Source: Pseudoramibacter faecis
GTDB lineage: Bacteria; Bacillota; Clostridia; Eubacteriales; Eubacteriaceae
Assembly: GCF_036289405.1 (NCBI RefSeq)
Contig: NZ_JAYFFI010000008.1
Span: 1 to 64,000, forward strand
Direction of reading: 5' to 3'
Length of the DNA stretch: 64,000 bases
The notes below the pieces were generated by a model. That model was not told where the DNA came from. It worked only from the letters and a program-made list of their open reading frames with translations, and did no database searches. How positions within the stretch are numbered: position 1 is the first letter of the stretch; each line of letters starts with the position of its first letter. Position numbers and translations under genes: made by a program. Positions 25,410 through 36,100 of the stretch are shown in pieces.

Positions 25410-28400
25410 ATGAACTATCGGATGGGGTTGGATGTCGGCTCGACCACGATTAAAGTGGTCGTTCTCGATGAGAAAGACAAAATTGTTTTTAGTGATTACC
25501 GCAGGCACCGCTCGAATATTAAAATCTCGATGAGCGCCCTGCTTCGCGAGGTTTATGAAACCTTGGACAATGTGCAAACGCATATATCCGTGACGGGGTC
25601 CGGCGGGATGCTCGCGGCCAAATGGCTTGAAATTCCTTTTATTCAGGAAGTGGTGGCCGGGACGCTCGCCGTTGAGAAAAAGATTCCGAAAACGGACTGT
25701 GCCATTGAGCTCGGCGGCGAAGATGCCAAGATCACTTTCTTTGAAGGCAGCATCGAACAGCGCATGAACGGGACCTGCGCCGGCGGGACAGGGGCCTTTA
25801 TCGATCAGATGGCCTCGCTTTTAAAAACGGATGCCGCCGGGTTGAACGAGTTGGCCAAAGCGCACAAAATGATTTATCCGATCGCGTCGCGCTGCGGCGT
25901 TTTTGCTAAAACCGACGTACAGCCGCTGATCAACGAAGGGGCAGAGCGTGCCGATATTGCGGCCTCGGTGCTTCAGGCAGTGGTCAATCAAACAATCTCA
26001 GGCCTGGCCTGCGGGCACACCATCAAAGGCCATGTGGCTTTTTTAGGCGGGCCGCTCTATTTCCTGTCGGAGCTGCGGCAGCGCTTTATCAAAACTCTGG
26101 AGCTCACGCCGGACGAGGTGGAATTTCCGGAAAATTCTAATCTTTTTGTGGCGTTGGGCACGGCTTATGCCAGCGAGAAAAAAGAGGCTGTCGATTTTGC
26201 CGATATCATCGGCCGGCTGGACAATCCCTTTGCGGATGATTCCGGTGTCGGCCGTCTAGAACCGCTCTTTGCAGACGATGAAGAACGCCGGGCTTTTATC
26301 GAACGTCATAACAAGGACAAGGTCAAGCGTGGGGATTTGTCGACCTACAGCGGACCGGCGTATCTTGGCATCGACGCTGGATCGACCACCACCAAAGCGG
26401 CGATCATCGGCAAGGACTGCGAACTGCTTTACAGCTATTATTCGAGCAATGAAGGCAGCCCGTTGGATAAATCCATTGAAATTCTTCAGGATATTTACGA
26501 CAAGCTGCCGGAAGATGTTTATATTGCCAAGGCGGCTTCGACCGGATATGGTGAAGGGCTCATTCAGTCGGCGCTGCATGTGGACATCGGCGAGATTGAA
26601 ACGATGGCCCATTTTAAAGGCGCGCAGTATTTCCGTCCGCAGGTGGATTTCATTCTCGATATCGGCGGCCAGGACATGAAAGCCATGCGGATTCGCTCGG
26701 GCACCATTGACAATATCGTGCTGAACGAGGCTTGTTCCTCCGGCTGCGGTTCTTTTCTTGAGACCTTTGCCAAGTCGCTCAATCTGCCGATTTCGGACTT
26801 TGTCGAGGCGGCCATGAACGCGGAAAGTCCCTCCAATCTGGGAACGCGCTGCACGGTCTTTATGAATTCCAAGGTCAAACAGGCCCAAAAGGAAGGCGCT
26901 TCTGTTGGGGATATCTCCGCCGGCCTTTCTTATTCCGTGATTCGAAATGCGCTGCAGAAGGTCATCAAGGTGCACAACCCCAAGGAGCTTGGCGAACACA
27001 TTGTGGTGCAGGGCGGGACCTTCAACAACAACGCGGTGCTGCGCGCTTTTGAAAAGATTACCGAACGCGACGTGGTCCGTCCGGATGTCGCTGGTTTGAT
27101 GGGCGCCTTCGGTGCGGCGTTAATCGCGAGAGAACGCTGGCACGAAGGTGAAAAAAGCACCATTTTTGGCCTTGAAGATTTAGATAAATTTGATGTGACC
27201 ATCAAGCATCGTCGGTGCGGCGCCTGCAGCAATAACTGTCAGCTGACCATCAATATTTTTGCAGATGGGAGCCGTCATGTCACCGGCAACCGCTGTGAAG
27301 TGGGCGCGGGGGGCAGCAGGCACAAGAAGAGTATTCCCAATTTGTACCGATATAAATACGAACGCCTTTTCAATTATGAGCCCCTGCCGGAAAATCAGGC
27401 GCCTCGCGGCGCCATCGGCATTCCCCGGGCGCTCAATCAATACGAAAACTATCCCTTTTGGTTTACGTTTTTAACTTCGCTGGGCTATCGGGTGCTGCTT
27501 TCAGCTGGTTCTACGCGCAAAATTTACGAAAAGGGTATGAGCTCGATTCCTTCGGATTCTGTGTGTTATCCGGCCAAGCTGACCCACGGGCACATTCAGG
27601 ATCTGATCGATCAGGGGATTCACAAAATTTGGTATCCCTGCGTGGCTTATGAAGAACAAGAATTTGATTCGGCGGATAATTGCTATAACTGCCCGATTGT
27701 CATGTCTTATCCGGAAACCATCAAATACAATATGGATAGTCTAGCCGAAAACGACATCGACTTTATGAATCCCTTTCTTTCTTTGGAAGATAGTGATCGT
27801 TTGGAAGAACGGCTTTGTGAAATCTTTGAACCGGAGGGGGTTTCGCAGGATGAGGTAGCTGCGGCACTGCGCCATGCCTACGGTGAAAAGCATCATGTTG
27901 CCAGAGATATGCACGACAAAGGGCTTGAAACCATCGCATGGTTAAAAGAACATGGCAAGCGCGGCATCGTTCTGGCCGGCCGACCCTATCACGTTGATCC
28001 GGAAATCAATCACGGTCTCGACAATATCATCACGGCGCTCGACATGGCCGTGCTCACCGAAGATTCAGTGGCCGGTCTGGCCAACGCAGACACAGCCCAG
28101 CCCTACCGCGTGCTGGATCAATGGAAATACCACAGCCGACTCTATAAGGCGGCTGAAGTTGTCACGAAGCACGATGAATTAGAGCTGGTTCAGCTGACAT
28201 CCTTTGGCTGCGGGCTCGACGCGGTGACCAGCGAGCAAACCCAGGAAATCCTTGAACACAAGAGCAAAATTTACACGCTGATCAAAATTGACGAGGTCAG
28301 CAACCTTGGCGCCATCCGCATCCGAATGCGTTCATTGAAGGCGGCGATGGAAGAACGCCGGGAAAACGATATCGTGGTGCCGGGGAAGGAATTGACCCAA

Positions 28401-29666
28401 CGTGTTACCTTCACAAAAGACATGAAGAAAAAGCACACGATTCTCTGCCCGCAAATGTCGCCGATTCATTTCGATTTGTTCTCCGTGGCGCTCAATGCCA
28501 GTGGCTACAATGTGGAAGTGCTGCCCAGCGTGGACGACAAAGCCGTCGATGCGGGGCTCAGTTATGTCAACAATGACGCCTGCTATCCGAGCATTCTGAC
28601 GGTCGGACAGATCATGGCCGCGCTTAAATCCGGCAAATACGATTTGAACAACGTCTCGGTGCTTATGTCCCAGACCGGCGGACCCTGCCGCGCCTCGAAC
28701 TACGTGGGCTTTATCCGCAAGGCGCTCAAAGAAGCGGGGATGGAACGAATCCCCGTGATCTCGATCAATACCGTCGGTTTAGAAAGCAATCCCGGCTTTA
28801 AGATCACGCCGCAGATGGCCAACCGTATCGCTGTTGCCGCGGTTTATGGCGATTTGTTCCAGCGCGTGCTTTACGCCACCAGACCCTACGAAAAGGAAGC
28901 CGGCGCGACGGATGCTCTCTATCAGATGTGGCGGCGCAAGGTGCGAAACAGCATCATTCACCCGAGACCGTCTGTGTTTAGGCGCAATGTTCGGGAAATT
29001 GTTTCTCAGTTCGATACGTTGCCGCGGATCGAAAAGACCATCCCTAAAGTTGGTGTCGTTGGGGAGATTCTGGTGAAATATCATCCGACGGCCAACAATA
29101 ACCTGGTGCAGGTGCTGGAGGACGAAGGGGTTGAAGTAGTCGTGCCGGATATCATTGACTTCTTCTTGTATTGTTCCTATAATGCTATCTATAAGCACGA
29201 TGTTTTATCGGGAAAAGCCAGTGCCAAGCGCAATGGCAAACTCATCATTCGCGTGATTGAAATGTATCGCAAGAACATGAAGCGTGCTTTGATCAAAAGC
29301 CGTCACTTCGGGCCCCCGTCGACAATTTATAAGAAGGCGCAGAAAGCGACAGAGCTTATTTCCCTGGGGAACCAGGGCGGCGAAGGCTGGTTTTTAACGG
29401 CGGAAATGATGGAGCTCATCGAAGGCGGAGTTGAAAATATCGTTTGTGTGCAGCCTTTTGCCTGCTTGCCAAACCACGTGATGGGCAAGGGGATGATCAA
29501 GCCCATCCGCAAGCGTTATCCTTATGCCAATATTTCCCCCATCGATTACGATCCCGGTGCGTCGGAAGTCAATCAGATCAATCGAATTAAGTTGATGATC
29601 GAGACTTCGTGGAAAAATCTTGAAAAGAAACAGGCTTCGGAAGCCTTGGAAGAAAAAATCGGCTGA
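25410..29666 (+). CDS. Double 2-hydroxyacyl-CoA dehydratase activase fused to DUF2229/dehydratase-like region
   Basis: A 1418-residue BadF/BadG/HgdC-type protein. Two tandem ASKHA ATPase modules start at about residues 4 (GLDVGSTTIKVVV) and 317 (GIDAGSTTTKAAI). Each retains the Cys pair that in HgdC holds an intersubunit [4Fe-4S] cluster: Cys123 and Cys162, then Cys442 and Cys481. A Cys-rich linker (RRCGACSNNC) leads into a DUF2229 region (about 665-890) and a C-terminal HgdB-like region (about 1000-1400). HgdC uses ATP to push an electron into 2-hydroxyglutaryl-CoA dehydratase. The whole fusion is a known but uncharacterised family of anaerobes; the acceptor is not evident. No dehydratase subunit genes are adjacent. 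Confidence 0.85.
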   Translation: MNYRMGLDVGSTTIKVVVLDEKDKIVFSDYRRHRSNIKISMSALLREVYETLDNVQTHISVTGSGGMLAAKWLEIPFIQEVVAGTLAVEKKIPKTDCAIELGGEDAKITFFEGSIEQRMNGTCAGGTGAFIDQMASLLKTDAAGLNELAKAHKMIYPIASRCGVFAKTDVQPLINEGAERADIAASVLQAVVNQTISGLACGHTIKGHVAFLGGPLYFLSELRQRFIKTLELTPDEVEFPENSNLFVALGTAYASEKKEAVDFADIIGRLDNPFADDSGVGRLEPLFADDEERRAFIERHNKDKVKRGDLSTYSGPAYLGIDAGSTTTKAAIIGKDCELLYSYYSSNEGSPLDKSIEILQDIYDKLPEDVYIAKAASTGYGEGLIQSALHVDIGEIETMAHFKGAQYFRPQVDFILDIGGQDMKAMRIRSGTIDNIVLNEACSSGCGSFLETFAKSLNLPISDFVEAAMNAESPSNLGTRCTVFMNSKVKQAQKEGASVGDISAGLSYSVIRNALQKVIKVHNPKELGEHIVVQGGTFNNNAVLRAFEKITERDVVRPDVAGLMGAFGAALIARERWHEGEKSTIFGLEDLDKFDVTIKHRRCGACSNNCQLTINIFADGSRHVTGNRCEVGAGGSRHKKSIPNLYRYKYERLFNYEPLPENQAPRGAIGIPRALNQYENYPFWFTFLTSLGYRVLLSAGSTRKIYEKGMSSIPSDSVCYPAKLTHGHIQDLIDQGIHKIWYPCVAYEEQEFDSADNCYNCPIVMSYPETIKYNMDSLAENDIDFMNPFLSLEDSDRLEERLCEIFEPEGVSQDEVAAALRHAYGEKHHVARDMHDKGLETIAWLKEHGKRGIVLAGRPYHVDPEINHGLDNIITALDMAVLTEDSVAGLANADTAQPYRVLDQWKYHSRLYKAAEVVTKHDELELVQLTSFGCGLDAVTSEQTQEILEHKSKIYTLIKIDEVSNLGAIRIRMRSLKAAMEERRENDIVVPGKELTQRVTFTKDMKKKHTILCPQMSPIHFDLFSVALNASGYNVEVLPSVDDKAVDAGLSYVNNDACYPSILTVGQIMAALKSGKYDLNNVSVLMSQTGGPCRASNYVGFIRKALKEAGMERIPVISINTVGLESNPGFKITPQMANRIAVAAVYGDLFQRVLYATRPYEKEAGATDALYQMWRRKVRNSIIHPRPSVFRRNVREIVSQFDTLPRIEKTIPKVGVVGEILVKYHPTANNNLVQVLEDEGVEVVVPDIIDFFLYCSYNAIYKHDVLSGKASAKRNGKLIIRVIEMYRKNMKRALIKSRHFGPPSTIYKKAQKATELISLGNQGGEGWFLTAEMMELIEGGVENIVCVQPFACLPNHVMGKGMIKPIRKRYPYANISPIDYDPGASEVNQINRIKLMIETSWKNLEKKQASEALEEKIG

Positions 29667-29697
29667 TCAAAGCAGAAAACGGAGAGAGACAAACGTG

Positions 29698-30417
29698 ATG
29701 GAAATATACGGCTGTCAGATAGATGAAAATAGATTGCCGGCTCATGTAGCCATCATTATGGATGGCAACGGCCGTTGGGCTAAACAGCGCAAACGCCCTC
29801 GTATTTTCGGCCATTATACGGCAATGAAAGCGGTTCGGGGGACAATTCGCACTGCGTCGGATATGGGCATCCAGGTTTTGACCCTCTATGCCTTTTCAAC
29901 GGAAAATTGGAAGCGCAGCAAAGAGGAGGTCTCCGGATTGATGAATCTCGCCATTGACTACTTCATTAAAGAGGTGACCAATCTGGACGATCATGATGTG
30001 CAGGTCCGGGTGATTGGCGACCAATCGATTTTGCCCGAACGTCTTCAGAAAGCGGCGGCTAATATGGTTGAACAAACCAAGGGCAACACCGGTATGGCGC
30101 TCAATATTGCGTTGAATTACGGCGGACGGGAAGACATTTTGCAGGCGGTTCGCCGGATTGTGGCAGAGGGCATTGCGCCCGAGGCCATCACGGAGCAGGT
30201 GTTTGCCGATCATCTTTATACGGCGGGGCTGCCCGATCCTGATTTGGTGATTCGCACCAGCGGCGAAGAACGTTTGAGCAATTTTTTGCTTTGGCAGAAC
30301 GCCTATGCGGAATTTATTTTTGATCCGGTACTATGGCCAGATTTTGACGAAACACTTTTTTGCCGGTTAATTGCGGCCTATCAGCAGCGGGACAGAAGAT
30401 ATGGGGGCATAGAATAA
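29698..30417 (+). CDS. uppS: Isoprenyl transferase (undecaprenyl diphosphate synthase)
   Basis: A cis-prenyltransferase that builds undecaprenyl diphosphate, the lipid carrier for peptidoglycan and polysaccharide. The 239 residues contain HVAIIMDGNGRWAKQRK with catalytic Asp22, HYTAMKAVRG, LTLYAFSTENWKR, ALNYGGREDI and the C-terminal DLVIRTSGEERLSNFLLWQ. I chose ATG 29698 behind GGAGAGAG; GTG 29695 is equally spaced. Its stop overlaps the cdsA start by one base (TAATG). It begins the uppS-cdsA-rseP-ispG-polC run; the usual upstream neighbour frr is absent. Confidence 0.96.
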   Translation: MEIYGCQIDENRLPAHVAIIMDGNGRWAKQRKRPRIFGHYTAMKAVRGTIRTASDMGIQVLTLYAFSTENWKRSKEEVSGLMNLAIDYFIKEVTNLDDHDVQVRVIGDQSILPERLQKAAANMVEQTKGNTGMALNIALNYGGREDILQAVRRIVAEGIAPEAITEQVFADHLYTAGLPDPDLVIRTSGEERLSNFLLWQNAYAEFIFDPVLWPDFDETLFCRLIAAYQQRDRRYGGIE

Positions 30418-31223
30418 TGGTAAAACGCATTGTGACGGCCGTGATCGGACTGCCGATTTTGATTGCACTTTTAGTTTTAGGCGGTTGGTTTGTCTACGCT
30501 TTGACGTTAGCGCTGGTAGTTGTCGGGATGGTTGAATACATTCACGCCATCAATCATCAATTGCCGATTAAAGCCGGTTACTTTTGGCCGATTATCTTTT
30601 CGGCATTGCTGGTGACCGTGATGCATTTTGATTATCAGTTGGCACTTCCGACATTGTTGATTGCCTTTATTTTGACCTTTGTCATTGAAATCACGGGCAG
30701 AAAACATAATGCTTATCGCGCTATGGCAACGGTTTTCGGGTTGGTTTGGGTGCCGACCATGCTCGGGCATCTTCAGCTTTTTGACGCCATACCTCAGGGA
30801 ATTTACTATCTGTGGATGGTGTTTATCCTCGCCTTTGTGACGGATACTTTTGCGTATTTTATCGGGAAATTTTTGGGGAAAACGCCGCTAACGCCGGAAA
30901 TCAGTCCGAATAAAACGGTGGCGGGCGCCGTCGGAGGAACCGCGGCAACCATTATGGCCATGGTGATTTACGGTTTTGTGCTCAAGCATTATTTTGCTTT
31001 TGACTTGCCGCTTTATCTCTACGGTATTTTGGGGTTTGTCGGCGCAATTGTTTCCCAATGCGGTGATTTGACCGCATCGCTGATCAAGCGGAAATTAGAG
31101 ATTAAAGATTATGGAAAATTATTGCCGGGACACGGTGGCGTGCTCGATCGCTTTGACAGCATTATTTTTGTTTTGCCCATTGTGTATTTATTTGCCCAGT
31201 TGACTTTTTCGAGTTTGGTTTAA
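30417..31223 (+). CDS. cdsA: Phosphatidate cytidylyltransferase
   Basis: Converts phosphatidic acid and CTP into CDP-diacylglycerol, the precursor of phosphatidylglycerol. A 268-residue protein with about seven to eight membrane helices. The family signature near the C-terminus is SPNKTVAGAVGG, GDLTASLIKRKLEIKDYG and LPGHGGVLDRFDS. Translation is coupled to uppS by the TAATG overlap. rseP follows after 5 bases, whereas in many Firmicutes dxr lies between them. Confidence 0.95.
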   Translation: MVKRIVTAVIGLPILIALLVLGGWFVYALTLALVVVGMVEYIHAINHQLPIKAGYFWPIIFSALLVTVMHFDYQLALPTLLIAFILTFVIEITGRKHNAYRAMATVFGLVWVPTMLGHLQLFDAIPQGIYYLWMVFILAFVTDTFAYFIGKFLGKTPLTPEISPNKTVAGAVGGTAATIMAMVIYGFVLKHYFAFDLPLYLYGILGFVGAIVSQCGDLTASLIKRKLEIKDYGKLLPGHGGVLDRFDSIIFVLPIVYLFAQLTFSSLV

Positions 31224-31228
31224 TATTA

Positions 31229-32023
31229 ATGGAGACTTTTCTTTTTATCATATTGACCTTATTTATGCTGACCGTTTTGATGGCGGTGCATGAGTTTGGT
31301 CATTTTATCGTGGCCAAAAGAGCCGACATTTATGTTATTGAATTTGCGATTGGCATGGGGCCTAAACTATTTGCGCATCAGGGGAAAGAAACACGCTTGA
31401 CGATTCGGGCGTTGCCGATCGGCGGCTTTTGCCGCATGTGGGGCGAAGCGGAACCGTCTGGAGACGGTTTGGCTGACGAGGCGGTGCCGGGTCCCAGTTT
31501 GCCGGCTAATCGGTCTTTTATGCATTTGTCCAAAGGACGAAAAATCCTCGTGCTTCTGGCGGGGCCGGCAATGAATTTTGTTTTGGCTGTTCTAACGATG
31601 ATGGTGGTTTATCTGCTGGGAGGCCATGGTGCTGCCTCCGCGATCAAGGGTGCCTTTGCCAGTGTCGCCCAATTTACCACGGTCATTTACCAAAGTTTTC
31701 GAATGATTCTCGCCGGGCAAGCGGGACTCAACGATTTTGCCGGACCGGTGGGGTTGGTCGGTATGGTTGGCAGTTTTTATCATTATGGGCTGCAGGCGAT
31801 GCTTAGTTTCATCGCTTTTATTTCAGTAAACCTGGGGGTGCTTAATTTGTTGCCGCTGCCGGCATTGGACGGTGGTCAGATCCTCATCGCGGCGATTGAA
31901 GCGATCATCCGAAGAGATTTGGATCCGGAAAAGGCGGCTTGGATTAACGGTATTGGCTTTGCGGCGCTGATGGCGCTGGCAGTCGTGATCGCGGTTCATG
32001 ACGTGCTGCGCTATTTGCATTAA
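31229..32023 (+). CDS. rseP: RseP-type site-2 protease, short form without PDZ domain
   Basis: An intramembrane zinc metalloprotease of the M50 family that in relatives trims anti-sigma factors and leftover signal peptides. Helix 1 holds the zinc motif HEFGH (residues 21-25) and the C-terminal helix holds NLLPLPALDGGQ with the third ligand Asp214. At 264 residues it is much shorter than typical RseP/RasP (about 420): the periplasm-side PDZ domain that should follow GPAMNFVLAVL is missing and replaced by about 50 residues. The helix set otherwise seems intact, with four segments. It sits between cdsA and ispG as expected for rseP. Confidence 0.85.
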   Translation: METFLFIILTLFMLTVLMAVHEFGHFIVAKRADIYVIEFAIGMGPKLFAHQGKETRLTIRALPIGGFCRMWGEAEPSGDGLADEAVPGPSLPANRSFMHLSKGRKILVLLAGPAMNFVLAVLTMMVVYLLGGHGAASAIKGAFASVAQFTTVIYQSFRMILAGQAGLNDFAGPVGLVGMVGSFYHYGLQAMLSFIAFISVNLGVLNLLPLPALDGGQILIAAIEAIIRRDLDPEKAAWINGIGFAALMALAVVIAVHDVLRYLH

Positions 32024-32042
32024 GCGTAAAAGGAAGATGGAA

Positions 32043-33128
32043 ATGAACGGAGACAACTTGACACAAAGAACAACGCGAAGACCGACTCGAGAAGTGGTGA
32101 TTGGCAGTGTGAAGATTGGCGGGGAAAATCCGGTGGCGATCCAATCCATGTGCAATACGGATACCCGGAATATCGTTGCGACTGTGAATCAAATCAAGGC
32201 ATTGACGGCAGCAGGCTGCGACATTGTTCGCGTCGCGGTTCCGGATCAACCGGCGGCGGAGGCTATTTCGGCGATCCGCTCGCAGATTGAGATTCCGTTG
32301 GTGGCCGACATTCATTTTGATTATCATCTTGCGCTAACGGCCATCGCAGAGGGGGTCGACAAGCTGCGGATCAATCCGGGCAATATCGGCGGGCGCGAAA
32401 AGGTTCACGCTGTGGTGACTGCGGCAAAAGAACGCGGGATTCCCATTCGCATCGGCGTGAACGGGGGTTCGCTGGAAAAAGATCTGTTGACACAATACGG
32501 CGGGCCGACAGCCAAGGCGCTTGTGGCCAGCGCGGAGCGGCACATGGCCTATCTTCTGGAGGATGATTTTCACGATATTGTGGTATCGATGAAATCCTCG
32601 GACGTGCTGACGACCATTGAGGCGTATACGCTGTTTTCAGAGAAATACGATTATCCGGTGCATCTCGGCGTGACGGAAGCCGGCATTTTAAAAAGTGCGG
32701 CGATCAAGTCATCCATCGCATTGGGACGTTTATTGCTGGCGGGCATTGGCGACACCGTGCGTGTGTCTGTCACCGGGGATCCGGTCAGCGAAGTTGAAAC
32801 GGCGCAAAGCATTCTCAAAGCGGTGGGGCGTTATTCGGCCAAGCGGCCGACAGTCGACGTGGTTTCCTGCCCGACCTGCGGACGCACGGAGATTGACCTA
32901 ATCGGCATTGCCAAAGAGATGAACAAGCGATTGGCGCATGTTGAAAAGGATATCAGAGTGGCGGTCATGGGGTGTGTGGTGAACGGCCCGGGCGAGGGCA
33001 AAGAAGCGGATATCGGTGTGGCCGGCGGCAAAGGCAAAGGCGTTTTGTTCAAAAAGGGCAAAGTCTTTAAAACGGTGGATGAATCTGAAATTATCGATGC
33101 GCTGATGACGGAAATTGACAAGATATAG
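32043..33128 (+). CDS. ispG: 4-hydroxy-3-methylbut-2-en-1-yl diphosphate synthase
   Basis: Fe-S enzyme of the non-mevalonate (MEP) isoprenoid pathway that reduces MEcPP to HMBPP. The 361-residue protein has the TIM-barrel blocks NPVAIQSMCNTDT, PLVADIHFDYHLA, LRINPGNIGG and GVNGGSLEKDLL, and the cluster domain with Cys276 and Cys279 (SCPTCGRTE) and Cys311 (MGCVVNGPGE). I use ATG 32043, 7 bases after AAAGGAAG; ATG 32037 is too close to that site. It supplies precursors for UppS encoded in the same run. dxr, which makes an earlier intermediate, is not in the window. Confidence 0.95.
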   Translation: MNGDNLTQRTTRRPTREVVIGSVKIGGENPVAIQSMCNTDTRNIVATVNQIKALTAAGCDIVRVAVPDQPAAEAISAIRSQIEIPLVADIHFDYHLALTAIAEGVDKLRINPGNIGGREKVHAVVTAAKERGIPIRIGVNGGSLEKDLLTQYGGPTAKALVASAERHMAYLLEDDFHDIVVSMKSSDVLTTIEAYTLFSEKYDYPVHLGVTEAGILKSAAIKSSIALGRLLLAGIGDTVRVSVTGDPVSEVETAQSILKAVGRYSAKRPTVDVVSCPTCGRTEIDLIGIAKEMNKRLAHVEKDIRVAVMGCVVNGPGEGKEADIGVAGGKGKGVLFKKGKVFKTVDESEIIDALMTEIDKI

Positions 33129-33161
33129 GCCGACGGCAAGCCATTCAAAGAAAGAGATACG

Positions 33162-36100
33162 ATGAGTTTAATTGCAGAAAAACAGGCGGCGTTTAAACAG
33201 GTGGTAGCCAAATATCGGTTGATGCCGCAAAAGGTGGAAATCTCCGAAGCACAGCAGACGCTGACATTGATCTTTAAAAGTGAAGACGGCAGTTCCTGTG
33301 ACCGCATGGCGGTGCAGCGAGAACTTTCCGCCGTTTTTGATTACGCAAAATCGGTTGGGGTGGTGGTTGAAGTGCCGTTGAAATCCCAAGTGGATCCGGC
33401 AGTTTTTGAGGAAGCACAGAAGACCCCTGTGAATTTGCCGGGTGAAAATAGAGAAGATCCTGCAGCAGCCTTTATCGATCAAATGGCCGAGAGTGAAGCC
33501 ATTCCGACTGTTGCAGAATTTCCTGGAGAGCTGTCACCCGAGCTGCCATCCGGCATGCCCGTTGAAGGTTTAACGGAAGTGCCGGAGATGCAAAAATCCG
33601 AGGAGGACGAAGCAGCACCGCTGCCCATTCCAAAGACTCTTTCGAGATCGGAATCGCGAATTGAAGCGCGGATGCAGGCCGCGATGGCCCAAAATGTTGC
33701 GATTATGAAACAAGGAACGGGCACGCCGTCCCCGTCCTCAAAAAAAGGCAAAATGGATTTTGAACCGATTACCGGCTCGATGATCATGGGCAAATGTTTT
33801 ACAGCCGAACCGGAAGGCCTGGATACCATTGATTTTGAGGATAATCTGACGACTGATAAAGAACGGCATTGCTATCGCGGGCGAATCTTCGGCTTTAATG
33901 CCCGGGAATTACGCAACGGCAAACAATTATTCGAGTTTAATATCACCGATGAACGGGCATCGATCTCCTGCAAGATTTTTGCAGGGAAAAATGCCAGCGC
34001 GATTAGGGAACGGCTGAAAAACGGTATTTGGGTACAAGTGGAAGGCCAGGTGTCCTTTGACGAATATGCTCACGAAAAGCAGCTGATGCCCCGGGTGATT
34101 GAGGAAGTGGATCGCCCGGTGCGCACAGATGATGCGCAGATCAAGCGCGTGGAGCTGCACATGCACAGCCAGTATTCAGCGATGGATGCGGTGAGCAAAG
34201 TCAAGAAGATCGTGCAGCAGGCGGCGGATTTCGGCCACGATATTTTTGGGATCACCGACCACGGCGTGGTGCAGGCTTATCCGGAAATCATGAAGGAGAC
34301 CAAGGGCAAGGGCATTAAGGTGCTCTATGGTCTCGAAGGCTATCTGGTGAACGACGATATCCGCATTATTACCGGCGATCAGGATGAACCTTTCGACGGC
34401 GAATTTGTCTTTTTCGACTTGGAAACCACCGGTCTTTATGCCGGGCGTGATGTGATTATCGAAATTGCGGCCGTCAAAATCAAGAATAAACATGTGCTGG
34501 ATACGTTTCAGACGTTTGTGAATCCCCATCGGCCGATCCCGCAGAAAATTACCGAACTGACGAGCATTACCGATCAGATGGTAGCCCAGGGAGAAGAGGA
34601 GGAAGCAGCGATTCGCGCTTTTCTCGATTTTTGCGACGGCAAAATCCTCGCGGCGCACAACGCTTCTTTTGACATGGGCTTTATGAGCATTGCCTTAGAG
34701 CGCTATGGGATCTCCAATACGATCACCTATGTGGATACCCTGCCGATGGCCCGGACATTGATTCCGAATATTGCGCGCCATAATTTGAAAAAATTGGCAA
34801 GCTATTTCAAGATCGATATGGGGCACCACCATCGCGCCATTGATGATAGCATTTGCTCGGCCAAAATTTTCGTGCGTCTGATGGGGCTGGCGGAAAAGCA
34901 GCATTGCGATCACGCGGCGGATTTGAATCGGCTGATGCGGTTGGAGCAGATCATCAAGACTGAACGGCCTTATCATGTGATTATTTACGCGAAAGATCAG
35001 GATGGGGTGCGGGCGCTTTATGATTTGGTATCGGCTTCCCATGTGGATTATTTTTATAAGAAACCGCGTATTCCAAAATCATTGCTTCAGAAAAAGCGCA
35101 AGCATCTTTTGATCGGATCGGCCTGCGAAGCCGGAGAGCTTTATACGGCGGTCAAGGAAAATTGGAACGAGGCAAGGCTGCGCCCGATCCTCGATTTTTA
35201 TGATTATTACGAAGTGCAGCCCTTGGGCAATAACGCTTATCTCACGCGAAACGGTGACTTAACCCGAGACGATCTGATCGAGATCAACAAGCGCATCATC
35301 GCGCTGGGCCGCCAGGAAAATAAATTGGTGGTGGCCACGGGGGATGTGCATTTTGTTGCGCCGGAAGATGCACAATATCGAAAGATTCTTCAGGCGGGGC
35401 AGGGCTACCGCGATGCAGACGAGCAGCCGCCGCTGTATTATCGCTCGACTCGGGAAATGCTCGACGAGTTCGATTATCTGCCGGATGATGCGGCTTATGA
35501 ACTGGTGGTGACCAACACCCGCAAAGTGGCGGACCTGATTGATGATGTGAAGCCGGTGCCCGACGGGACTTTCCCGCCGGTGATCGAAGGCTCGGATGAT
35601 GAAATTCGCAACGCTGTTTACGCTAAGGCGAAAGAACTTTACGGCGATCCGCTGCCGGAGATTGTGGCGGAACGCATCAACAAAGAGCTCACCTCCATCA
35701 TTGGCAACGGTTATTCGGTGCTCTATCTGATCGCGGAAAAGCTCGTTAAGCATTCGCTGGATTGCGGTTATCTGGTTGGCTCCCGGGGATCGGTGGGCTC
35801 GTCGCTGGTGGCGATGCTCTGCGGCATTACCGAAGTTAACTCGCTGCCGCCGCATTATGTCTGTCCTAAGTGCAAGCATGTGGAATGGTTCGACTCTACC
35901 AAGGTGGGGGTGGGACCCGACCTGCCGGACAAAATCTGCCCGGAATGTGGCCATGCGCTCAATAAAGATGGCTTTGATATTCCCTTTGAAACGTTTCTCG
36001 GGTTTAAAGGCGACAAGGAACCGGATATCGATTTGAATTTCGGAGACAACCAAAGCGAGGCCCATCGCTATACCGAGGTGATCTTCGGCAAGGGCAAGGT

